Shown here piece by piece: positions 1 to 8,025 of a stretch of 10,233 nt of DNA. This stretch comes from Phoronis ovalis (Eukaryota; Phoronida; Phoronidae). A program made the translations under genes and the position numbers. The stretch spans positions 1 through 10,233 of the forward strand of contig JAOXYB010066123.1 of the NCBI GenBank assembly GCA_028565635.1, written 5' to 3'. How positions within the stretch are numbered: position 1 is the first letter of the stretch; every line of letters begins with the position of its first letter. The notes under the pieces were generated by a model, which had not been told where the DNA came from, made no database searches, and saw only the letters and a list, made by a program, of their open reading frames with translations.

Positions 1-1551
1 ATAACCTTTTTGTGTAAGTAATTTATCCTATCCTTATAGATAATACTCCAATTTAATTCATATATATGATGTATTAATCCTGATATTAACACTACTCTAT
101 AATTCTATGCTGCTCTTAGTATAGTTGTGATGTCATTGGGAACCACGCCAGAGTGGTTTTGTTTACGCTCCTCCAATTTTAATTGAATTGCGTTGCAGGG
201 AATTTATTAGTATCATTGGCATTTATATTCTTGTACATATATTTATTTTTGTACTTTTCTGTTTACTTGAACTATTGTGAACCAAATACAGCAAATATAG
301 CAATCAATACGCATTGTTTTTTTTTATATTTCATTAAATAAATATATTAGTTATTTTTTAATGTTTTTGGATGATTTTACAATTAAACCACAATGAATAA
401 TTTGTGAATATAATTATTGTGGTGCAGAAATTTATTATCCATACTATATGAACACAGTTCTGCCGGTTACATGTAATGATGGTACGTAAAAAGATATATA
501 TTGCCTCACTAAAAAATGTATGTCACAGTTTTTTTAATATAACCACGCATCTGATAACCTATTGCTGAACAAAATTATGACCGGTGTATTTTAGTAAAAC
601 AAAAGTGAAAACATATTTTATGAAATCCTATGTAAAATTCCCTTCTAAAAGATGTGCGACAGTCCGCCACCTACCACTCATTCATTTGAACGAAACTAGA
701 TAAGGATAATTGCCGCTTTTGTTTAGAAATAATTGTAAAAGTTAAGGAAACCTTACTCTCAACCCAGGCAATCGATACTCCAAGAAGACTAGGTAGGATA
801 TCATTTTTTTAAACATTCTACTCAAACTTCTTAAACCTCTCAGCTAAATGATATGTCCCTTTTGCACGAATAAATTGATACGCCACGTAATAGCTTAACA
901 TGTTTAAATCATAGTCTTTCTAATGTTTACCGTTCAATTGCCCTCCAAACAGTTGAGTGTCTCGTCCAGTTCATCTGTTTATTAAACTGTTTGTAAGAAC
1001 ATATCAAATCCAAACGAGCTGAATGCAGTAGGTGGCTCATTACTGGGAATAATTCAGGCGGCTATTTCTGTATCTGTATCTGTATAAATACGTTGAATTG
1101 CCAATTTCTGGTATATAATCTGGTATATATTTAATATGGTATTTAAAAAAATCATCATTAAGAATTCGTAAATTCATAAATTTAGAATGGTAAATATTCC
1201 GTTTTAACTCAATATACGGGTAACGCAATGAAACTCTTCTTAATATCTAAACGTTAACACAACAAATAAACTATTTACTTAACCTTGCAATTTATATTAG
1301 ATAAATATATTAAATCAATATACGGTGGATTAATAGTCTGTTAATAGTTTTCTTTCAATCGTACGTTGCACATTTATGATTTATAGAGCACTATAATGCT
1401 TTGTAAAAAAAAGGATCGATTGTTCGTGTAAACCAGTAATGCTCGAAGTTATGAGAGTATACTCTTTGCGTGAACGGTGATTAACGAGCCGTTTTTGCGA
1501 TGGGTGATTGGTGAAAGCAAGGGCAATATAGGTCTAGCATTTAAAGTTTTG
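1..1551. other. Non-coding AT-rich DNA downstream of the Kv gene
   Basis: No gene, RNA gene or recognised mobile element is visible. Minor structure: three tandem copies of TCTGTA at 1067-1084 and several T runs. A 62-codon minus-strand frame (1228-1040) mostly reflects low-complexity sequence and is not called. Confidence 0.5.
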
Positions 1552-1557
1552 TTTATT
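1552..1557 (-). terminator. Candidate polyadenylation signal of the Kv channel gene
   Basis: AATAAA on the minus strand, about 200 nt after the TGA. A variant ATTAAA lies slightly closer to the stop at 1578-1573. The hexamer is common in DNA this AT-rich, so position relative to the gene is the main support. Confidence 0.35.
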
Positions 1558-1756
1558 CTTACTTTCTTCTTATTTAATCTTCTACACACACGTACATAGC
1601 CTTTTCCTCTCTTTTGTATGTACATTAAATTTGGGGGAACGTCACGAAACACAAAAACATTTCCCACTTTAACAGACTTCTGGAAAAAAAGCAATGCAAC
1701 GTACCGTGTTTCCCGCTTTATACACTCTAGTGATAAAGTAGAACAGGGTAAACACT

Positions 1757-2583
1757 TCAGAATGTCGGATTCCCAGAATCGTTGAGCGTTGTCAATGTAC
1801 ATTGTGCATTAACTTTTAATTGTGCATGACTATAATTAAACATGAAGTTATTCACAATTACTGGTACAGTGAGTGATATTACAAAAACCCCACTCAAAGC
1901 GCAGAACGATCCAATAACATACCCGACTGCAGTTGAAGGATACATGTCTCCATACCCGACTGTTGTCATGGTTACTAGAGCAAACCAACAGGACAATGGG
2001 ATACTCGTAAATTTCTCGTTATCGTCCGTGAAATACATTAAGCAACCAAAAAGCAACATTGAAATGCTAAAAAATGTCAGCAACAAAATGATTTCCTTGA
2101 CGCTGGCTTTTAAAGTATACAGTAGAATCAATAAACCAGAGTAATGACGCACAAGACGAAAAACGCGAAAAATACGAATACATCGAAACAAGGCAAACAC
2201 AATATCTATTGCATTTTCCTGATATGTTTCGTGTGGAAAAAACTCTTGTATTACTACATTGAGGCCAGTCCCGAAAATTGATAAAAGGTCGACAATCGTC
2301 AAGGGGTGAATCAGAAACTTACATTTCCTCGGAGAAAAAATGAGCCTAGCAATAGTATCAATGACGAAATAGCACGTACATGTGCAATCTATGTAAAAAA
2401 ACGCGGGATGCAGTTTTTGTAAGTCACGTGGTGAATCGGGAGCCTGTGTAGATAATGGTCTTCGCTTAAGAACAGGATCTTTCAATGGTACGCTACCGCC
2501 TGAGTCTGCATTTGTACTATTATCACGCTCAAGCTGTTGATTTGTGGCTGTTTCCCTTTGGGGATAGTTGATATCGCCTTTGT
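1757..2583 (-). CDS. Kv channel coding exon 3: loop end, S2-S6, pore, C-terminus
   Basis: Residues 243-517 and the TGA at 1759-1757. The acceptor is TATTTATTTTGTAG|AC; the split codon becomes GAC (Asp243). Residues 244-300 finish the polar loop and include one N-glycosylation sequon, NST (264-266). S2 has D308, F315 and D318 where Shaker has E283, F290 and E293. S3 keeps its aspartate (D341). S4 reads RCIRIFRVFRLVRH, with arginines at 376, 379, 382, 385 and 388. The S4-S5 linker has LKASVKE. The pore helix and filter read CWFALVTMTTVGYGDMYP. S6 has the hinge glycine (G474) and TVPVIVNNF, where nearly all Kv1-4 channels have PVP. The tail after S6 is short. No internal stop or frameshift is visible, so the gene appears intact. 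Confidence 0.95.
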
Positions 2584-4262
2584 CTACAAAATAAATAGCA
2601 TGGTAATAACTAGCTCCTCAATTTCAAGAAAGGATTATACAATGTTGTTGACGTTATACAAACATCACATGAAAATGAAGTTCATAGATAAAAAGTGATA
2701 ATAACATATTCAACGTGGCTCTAACATTAGTAGTGTACTCAAGACAAACTGGCTTATTACAGCTCAACCGTCCCCCTGCTGCAACCTAAATTAAAATGGC
2801 TCTGTAACAGCCCATTTATTCCAGTCCCTCATTGCAATAATATAGTCTATGCCTTCCCTCCTGCAACCCAACATGACCCTGCAAACAGCCCATTCATTTC
2901 AGCCCCTCACAGCAGTATAGCCTAAAAAGCGGTAACAATATATTCAACGTAACTCAAAAGTATGAATATCTGTATTACTATACATAATACACACATGCGT
3001 CTACATGCAAATAAAGCTGCTCTCAAATAACTTCTTTAAACTTTTAATTGTAGAGAGGAATATCCCTTGGTTGTGAAAAATGTTTTAAGCGTGAAGTACC
3101 TACCTATCACTGCTTCTACATTTTCTGCAGGAGATACTGCATCATCCCAACCAGTTCTAGTTGCGTCTGAAGGATCGTCATTTGTGTAGTGATGCATATA
3201 ATAGAGATCTTTTAGAGGAATTGAATGGTAATCTGCCCAGTCTTCTGTTGTCATACCTAAACGCAAACTAGGCACTGTTTCTAAGCATAACGCGCTGATA
3301 GACAGTAGGATGAAAAACGCGGAAATCCATGCATACGTCTACAATAACAAATACGTACATGTATAATACTAGATTTGATTTCGCACAGCGACAAAGTATA
3401 TGGCTCCCAACACAATTTTTTGATCCGGCAGCTATTTTGGATTCAAGATGGCTGTCACTACAAGAAATATATTACGTTTTTCGCTACAAGTTTTCACTTT
3501 AAGAATCTAGCTAACATTTTAAATAATCCAAGGTTCCTGGAAGTCGATTACTTTCCCACTTATCAAATTAAGAATATATGTTTTCACATGGCAGCCATTT
3601 TGTACATAGAAGTCGTTAGTCATAGCATAAAAGCACACTAGACTAGTAGCAATCTAGCAAAGAAAGAAAGAAGGTATTGATAATTTTGACACAGTCACAT
3701 ACGATAAAACTGCATTTATTTCTTTTCAAATTCTACGCTTGTAATATCAATTGTTCATAGTGATACTTACCATTGCTGTTCTTGAAGAGTTTGGGTCTTC
3801 TAAGAAAATCCATCCCTTCCTTTGAAATATTTGCCATTTTGTCGAAGACTCTGATATTTTCAGTTCTTCATAAGGCCTGTGTATTGCTTCTTTCATTTTT
3901 GCCAAAGTCTTCTTTTTTTCATGATATAAATAATACGATGCCCAGCAACATTGCTCAATATTATTTTCAGTTATTTCCCAGTATTCAAGTTCTTTTTGAA
4001 ACACTTGTCTACAAATTCCAGGGGGCACGTGCAATTCTCCAAAACGGTAGTAATTCAGAATAACTTTAAAAACTTCAGGGTCTCTATCTATGAAATACTC
4101 CTCTGTTTGCAGACCGTCAACAAATTTGGCGAGTTTCGATTCTCTGTGCTTTTCCAGCGTAGCAGCACTTGTTTCAAAACGGGTACCACTGACGTTGAAT
4201 TTTAAAATTATATCTTTCAGACATTTATCTTGTGAAAACGTTTGTTTATCTGATGATTCCAT
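1757..4262 (-). CDS. Shaw/Kv3-like voltage-gated K+ channel, three coding exons, complete
   Basis: Join 4262-3771, 3338-3104 and 2583-1757: 492+235+827 nt = 517 codons plus TGA. Introns 1 and 2 are GT-AG with phases 0 and 1, and the frame is open throughout. The product is a six-transmembrane plasma-membrane subunit expected to form tetramers and conduct voltage-gated K+ efflux. Visible parts are a T1 domain (about 18-112), S1 (about 165-187), a long S1-S2 loop (about 188-300), S2 (301-325), S3 (332-354), S4 with five arginines (376-388), S5 (about 406-428), the pore with TTVGYGD (449-455), S6 (461-489) and a tail of about 28 residues. EDPNSSR before S1, CLET at the end of S1, GYGDMYP, CALSGV and VPVIVNNF point to the Shaw/Kv3 family. 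The start ATG at 4262 has a purine at -3 and G at +4. The same frame has a stop at 4322-4320 and no ATG between. Family is near certain; exact subfamily and the loop splicing are less so. Confidence 0.93.
2584..3103 (-). other. Intron 2 of the Kv channel gene
   Basis: The intron is 520 nt, phase 1, with a GTAGGTACTT donor and a TTTATTTTGTAG acceptor. It interrupts the sequence coding for the extracellular S1-S2 loop. It holds a two-unit C-rich tandem repeat with partly repeated flanks (listed separately). Confidence 0.85.
2697..2960. repeat. Diverged tandem repeat of about 80 bp inside intron 2
   Basis: Two C-rich units lie side by side, about 2774-2853 and 2856-2923. Shared blocks are CTGCAACC (2779 and 2861), AACAGCCCAT (2806 and 2884), a TTCCAGTCCCTCA / TTTCAGCCCCTCA pair, and ATAGTC / ATAGCC. 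The offset is 78-82 bases. The outer flanks also match each other: a stretch around ATATTCAACGTGGCTC (near 2707) recurs as ATATTCAACGTAACTC (near 2940). This suggests one or more duplicated segments, not a simple two-unit array. Confidence 0.65.
3104..3338 (-). CDS. Kv channel coding exon 2: S1 and first part of the S1-S2 loop
   Basis: Residues 165-242 plus one base of codon 243. The acceptor is TTGTTATTGTAG|ACG, in phase 0 with exon 1, so the protein runs from ...SSRTAM into TYAWISAFFILLSISALCLE. That is a hydrophobic S1 ending in the CLET seen in Kv channels. The exon therefore starts upstream of the first in-frame methionine. After S1 comes a hydrophilic acidic stretch with a YYMHHY cluster (210-215) and many D/E residues, expected to be extracellular. 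The donor is taken as ATAG|GTAGGT because it leaves one base, matching the two bases at the start of exon 3. A second GT four bases downstream (ending at 3100) would break the frame. Internal residues of the loop match no domain I recognise. Confidence 0.88.
3339..3770 (-). other. Intron 1 of the Kv channel gene
   Basis: The intron is 432 nt, phase 0, with a GTAAGTAT donor and a TTGTTATTGTAG acceptor. It separates the T1 domain from S1. It contains a foldback-like repeat (3427-3602, listed separately). An 88-codon plus-strand frame inside it resembles nothing I know and is taken as chance. Confidence 0.88.
3427..3602. repeat. Foldback or MITE-like repeat in intron 1
   Basis: The left end has GGCAGCTATTTTGG (3427-3440) followed by CAAGATGGCTGTC (3444-3456), a near-perfect inverted pair. 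The right end has TGGCAGCCATTTTG (3589-3602), whose reverse complement matches the CAAGATGGCTGTCA block at 12 of 14 positions. Inverted ends about 176 bp apart suggest a small non-autonomous element. AAGATGGC-type blocks are common in animal repeats, and no target-site duplication is clear. Confidence 0.35.
3771..4262 (-). CDS. Kv channel coding exon 1: N-terminus and T1 (BTB) tetramerisation domain
   Basis: Residues 1-164. The T1 domain controls subunit assembly and subfamily-specific mixing in the cytoplasm. It contains FNVSGTRFET (22-31, where the family usually has NVGG), then YFIDRDPEVFKVILNYYRFG (56-75), the classic T1 core. Residues H78, C84, C105 and C106 have exactly the H-x5-C-x20-C-C spacing of the inter-subunit zinc site. 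That site is known from Shab, Shaw and Shal channels and is absent from Shaker. The exon ends with WIFLEDPNSSRTAM, the stretch just before S1 in Kv3. The donor is ATG|GTAAGTATC, a strong consensus site in phase 0. The open frame would continue six codons into the intron and then stop, so splicing is needed. Confidence 0.93.
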
Positions 4263-4794
4263 TTCCAGAATTATACTTTTCGTTTCGTCACTGCTAACCC
4301 GGTGAGGTACAACAACAGTCTATGTTTACTGCGAGTTCTATAACTCTGTCTACAAGTTAAATTATTCATGCTTTTTAATGGAGCACAAATAAGCGGATCA
4401 GGTGATGAAACTGTGTTATCACAGAATAAAATAACTTTTAATTATGCATGAAAGTAAACATATTGATGTTCGCAGGAGCATGCACCTGAGCTGGGTATCG
4501 TGTTGTGACTTCTGTTCCATAGATTAATTATGAAACGGAACATTTTAAGTGACTGGAGCATTGGGGAACATGGGGATGGAAAGGCCTTCCTTTTTTTGAT
4601 AGTATATATATAAATTAAAGTTTCGAGTTTGCGCTTTAATATTTTTTCAAAAACAACATGAATACGTTTAAAGACGCAAAATTCGTAATTTAGCACATTT
4701 GTTTTGTATAAGGTTATCCTGTTTTTTATACCTATAAAAGCATCACTAAGTTTTCTTCTAGCTAAAATAATTGCTAAGAATTTGCAATTAGTGA
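4263..4794. other. 5' flank of the Kv channel gene, probable 5' UTR and promoter region
   Basis: No coding sequence is recognised here. The frame of the channel is open back to a stop at 4322-4320, without another ATG. A TATATATATAAATT run at 4603-4616 could serve as a TATA element for the minus strand, but such runs are frequent in this DNA. An 84-codon minus-strand frame (4696-4442) shows no domain and is taken as chance. An upstream non-coding exon cannot be excluded. Confidence 0.3.
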
Positions 4795-5433
4795 TTTTAT
4801 GTTATAAAACATATTATTACTAAAGCCCTGAATGATCTTCTTCTGATAACTGATAGATGTGAAAAATATCAAATATGCTACTTTGAAAATTGGATTAATA
4901 ATGGTGTTATGTATGTGCCTGACCTGTTTTGTATATGTGCGCCAATTAACGTACACAAGTTGGTCGATGGTAGTGGGGAACTGTGTGGTGTAATGGAACT
5001 AAATCAAATATTAGATGCTATCCCATGTAGATGGAGAAAGGTACTTAAAGATAACAGTTACTGTTCATTTGAAACTAATTTTACCGACAATCTTATTGAC
5101 CAAATATGTACAACAGATAAAGCTTGCAAGCTACTATATCAGATACGAATAACTAATTTACAATTTACCAACGAATCTAGAAAATATTGGGATCTAATTT
5201 ATAAGTTAAATGATGATGAATGGAAATATTATAATGATCTTCCTTTTAAAACAACCCAAGCAAGCAAATTAGAAATGTTCAAATTAATTTACAATCTGAT
5301 TACACAAATGATAGATTATTTAAAATGGCAAAAGTTGAGTCAGGCTTATGTATATTTTGCAAGTCTACAAGGGACCCAGTCACACATTTATTTTTTCACT
5401 GCAAAATTAGTAAAAACATTTTATTATCAGTGA
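4795..5433 (+). pseudogene. LINE ORF2 C-terminal fragment, first frame
   Basis: About 200 codons are open in this frame, with ATG at 4909 as the first methionine; the similarity starts earlier, so this is not a natural start. The LINE-like part ends near 5322 at ...MIDYLK. Beyond that the frame is out of register, and its last residues (to the stop at 5431-5433) are meaningless. The missing base lies in the short A run at 5322-5325. The fragment should not make a functional protein. Confidence 0.65.
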
Positions 5434-5564
5434 CCTTATTCATATATCAAAATACAAATATTAATATCCCAATTGAGGAAAAATGTGTACTCTTAGAATA
5501 CAAGTTCCTGAACAATTATAATGTTGAAGGTGTCGTTGACTCTACATACAATGAAAGAGTATAA
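5325..5564 (+). pseudogene. LINE ORF2 C-terminal fragment, second frame with CCHC zinc finger
   Basis: This frame continues the first one after the frameshift. It holds KVESGLCIFC and then THLFFHC, which gives C-x2-C-x8-H-x4-C (5349-5402). That matches the zinc-binding motif found at the C-terminus of many LINE reverse transcriptases (zf-RVT type). The rest, to a TAA at 5562-5564, is AT-rich and only weakly LINE-like. Confidence 0.7.
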
Positions 5565-6896
5565 ATCATACTAAAAACGTACAAATCATATTAAAAAAAA
5601 TATGGTAGTGCTAAATTTATCCTAGGATATATAAAATTCAAATTTCAGTTTTATATATTCTACAGTTATCAACTGAAGGCAAATTTGTATTATATTCTGC
5701 TTTCTTACGTAAAATTGGTTTCGTTAGCAGTTGTTATAACCTAATTATATAAAGTTAGATTTACAAAAATGTTGTTTGAGTAAAATTGTATCATAGTCCC
5801 TACGCTTATAATAGAATAAGCTAATCATTAAAAAAAAAATTGCCCGGTTAGCACTTGTTACAATATCCCTATATATAACCACGTATTCATTAACAGGTAA
5901 AACGGCTGAACCAATGGAGTTGAAATTTGACATACGTATGCATTTTATCTTAACTAGAATGGAAAAATCGTTTTTTATCTTGGTCCGAACAGTGGAACGC
6001 AGGCCCATAAATGGGTCGTTCTACTGTATTTCAGGGCTACCTAGCATTCTACGCAACTGTTGAACATTCACCCAAATCGTTGTATATAGTGACCCAATTC
6101 GTTTGACAATCACCGTAAAATCGTTGTGTAATGACAAACTAAGTGTTGCAATCACATAGTTCGTTCGCCATTTACCATGTTCTACACCATGTTTTACACT
6201 CACCTTCAAAGTATTTGAGCAATTCTGATTGCGCTAAAATATAGAGATATATTACTACGCCACCAAAATGTGGTCAGAGAAAGGCATGTTTTTAATGAAC
6301 GGTACATTATCCTGACCGAAGGATCAAAATCTCGATATTTAACATATTTGTACTACATTAGTTTTATTAAATGAAATGGTGCAGTAATTAGATACTCATT
6401 GATCTTCAGAAATAATACGAGTAAGTGCAGGTGTGTACAACCTTGAATGTGTATGAACATTTCTACTGGTATACATGTATCTGAATATTTTTAAAACCAT
6501 TATTCGCCTAAATTTGATCATGTAGTGAAATCAAAGAAAATTTGAAATTATACTCAGTCGAAAATGTGCAAAATGTAAGTTTTTAGTTGCCAACTATGTT
6601 TTAATGTGACGTGTATGGCATGAATACATAGATACTGGAGTACAATCCCGGGAGTACAATTAATTAAGTAGATTGTAAGAAAAGATGACAAACTGTTATT
6701 TTAAGACGTACATGTAATAAATACATCGGCATTTTCGTACAGTCAGCAATTAGTAGTTGGAAGGTAATTATAGAAATTTAAAGCATTGTCCAGAGTCATG
6801 TGCACGCAATAATAAGCAGCACGATCAAAAAGTATTTATTTATTTTGTGATATTTATTTTGTCACATCCAATGTGCAGACAGATTAGAGTTCAGTA
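5565..6896. other. AT-rich DNA with possible old repeat remnants
   Basis: No gene is recognised. The block AAACGGCTGAACCAATGGAG followed by TTGAAATTTGACATACGTATG (5900-5940) resembles a motif I recall from dispersed animal repeats (AACGGCTGAACC...GAAATTTG), so it may be a repeat remnant. GTTAGCAGTTGTTATAA (5724) and GTTAGCACTTGTTACAA (5848) are near-repeats. AAATCGTTGT occurs at 6076 and again near 6118. GGAGTACAAT occurs twice near 6636 and 6651. Short minus-strand frames here (6008-5745, 6209-6021) show no domains. Confidence 0.3.
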
Positions 6897-6948
6897 TCTA
6901 GTGTCTATAATGTAGATATTGGCCATAAATCGATCGTTAGACACTAGA
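6897..6948. repeat. Perfect 11-bp inverted repeat
   Basis: TCTAGTGTCTA at 6897-6907 is the exact reverse complement of TAGACACTAGA at 6938-6948, with a 30-nt spacer. It could be a hairpin or the footprint of a small element. No gene is next to it. Confidence 0.5.
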
Positions 6949-6960
6949 AATGATTTCTAA

Positions 6961-7250
6961 AATAATACGAGATTTCGTTTTGAGGAAAAAATAATAAAAA
7001 CACCTGCTATCCGGATTTTATTTTGTATACGCAGAAACTGACTGAAATGTGAGACATACATTTATTTCCACGCAAATTAGTTATTACTCAGAAAGATTAA
7101 AACAGAAGATAGTTTACTAAATTTTTTGATACAAAATACTTTTATTGCAATAAAATACAAGGCTTTTCTTGATGAAAAAAATGGTAAAAACACCTGTTAT
7201 ATGAATTTTAATTCGTAAAATGTAGAAACTGATGAGAATGCGTGACATGG
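6961..7250. repeat. Diverged direct repeat, two copies about 190 bp apart
   Basis: Copy A is about 6961-7063 and copy B about 7149-7250. Shared landmarks in order: AATAATACGAG / AATAAAATACAAG, a TTTT-GA-GAAAAA run, TAAAAACACCTGCTAT / TAAAAACACCTGTTAT (offset exactly 190), GGATTTTATTTTGTA / GAATTTTAATTCGTA, GCAGAAACTGA / GTAGAAACTGA, and GAGACAT / GTGACAT. Copy B lies inside a 91-codon minus-strand frame (7392-7117). Copy A has a stop in the equivalent frame, so I do not call a gene. Confidence 0.6.
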
Positions 7251-7948
7251 TTGCCAAAATCTTGCACTCCGAAGCATTATAGTCTAATTTCCTATTTTTA
7301 TTATTAATACAAAATATGTCACAAGCTTTATATACTAAATATATTACGGTTACTATAAAATAATCATTTCCATTTGATTGTACATTGCGCATGCAGTTCT
7401 TTTAGGACTGCTTTGTTTCAGTATAGATCTGAGGAGAGTCTCGTATCACATCTGAAACAAATATGAGCAACTGTAGGACTACTTTGCTTTTCCTACATGA
7501 TATCCAGGATATAAATCTATCAAAACTAATTTCTGCTCCATAGCTTCCATGTTTTCTCGGTCGTGGTACATTGTTCCCTGCTGGACAGTTATTCTAGTAA
7601 CTTCAAATGCATTTTTATAATATTCACCGTTGCCACCACAAATGTTGAAAGAACTCTAGATTGCCCAACGGCTGTTCCTATTTGCATGATCTCATTTGTT
7701 TTCCTTTACTGGATTTATGCAGTGTCAATTGACGAAGAGTAATTTATTTTTATTATGTAAATAAAATTACGCTTATGCGCTATTCGTCTAAAATTTGGCA
7801 TTGTGATTTAAACCTAGTGATTCGGGCTGAAAAACAAAACTAATTCTTAATAAACTTCAACCACGTTGAAGCAGTAAGCACAGTTTTAAGATAGTAACGT
7901 TGATAATTAGTAAGGACGTAATAATAAAAAGTGCACGTTGTGACCTAA
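7251..7948. other. AT-rich DNA without a recognised gene
   Basis: Nothing coding is supported. Small structure only: TTTGTTTCAG (7412-7421) and its reverse complement CTGAAACAAA (7452-7461) form a 10-bp inverted repeat. TTTTAGGACTGCTTTG (near 7400) and CTGTAGGACTACTTTG (near 7471) are near-copies. Confidence 0.35.
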
Positions 7949-8025
7949 AAAATGGCATGCGCAACTGATGGTGCGTGTCAACAACAGTGATGCTTATCGT
8001 TGCTGTAAAAACACCATGCCATTTT
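7949..8025. repeat. Inverted repeat with perfect 11-bp arms and an imperfect extended stem
   Basis: AAAATGGCATG (7949-7959) pairs perfectly with CATGCCATTTT (8015-8025). Outside the arms CCTAA (7944) pairs with TTAGG (8032) across a bulge. Inside, GGTG can pair with CACC and ACAACAGTGAT roughly with ATCGTTGCTGT. A folded length of about 80-90 nt is within the range of a small hairpin transposon remnant or a hairpin RNA, but with many bulges. Confidence 0.45.

Larger units (their letters stand above)
4795..5564 (+). mobile_element. LINE (non-LTR retrotransposon) fragment, 3' end of the reverse-transcriptase ORF
   Basis: This is the C-terminal part of a LINE ORF2-like polyprotein, which in an intact element would copy element RNA into DNA. 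The frame is open from 4795 after a TGA at 4792. It reads through YFENWINNGVMYVPDLF, then AIPCRWRKVL, then WDLIYKLNDDEWKYYNDLPF and SKLEMFKLIYNLI. This block order is typical of the region after the RT domain in many invertebrate LINE proteins. At about 5322 a one-base frameshift moves the match to another frame, which carries KVESGLCIFC and a CCHC zinc finger. The RT and endonuclease domains are absent, so this is a 5'-truncated, inactive copy. It runs opposite to the Kv gene. The true 3' end is not defined, and I see no clear poly-A tail or target duplication. Confidence 0.75.

Noticed and set aside
1842-2144. 100-codon open frame on the plus strand
   Set aside because: It is the antisense shadow of the S4-S6 coding part of Kv exon 3.
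3100-3104. Alternative donor for exon 2 four bases downstream
   Set aside because: It would leave two bases, which does not match the two-base start of exon 3 and would shift the frame before S2.
3375-3641. 88-codon plus-strand frame in intron 1
   Set aside because: It covers the foldback repeat, has no recognisable motif and no splice or promoter context.
3773-4305. Three plus-strand open frames of 71-96 codons
   Set aside because: They lie antisense to the T1 exon, whose coding sense is certain; no domain is seen in them.
4442-4956. Minus-strand frames of 84 and 60 codons upstream of the channel
   Set aside because: One lies in the 5' flank without domain or splice support; the other is largely antisense to the LINE fragment.
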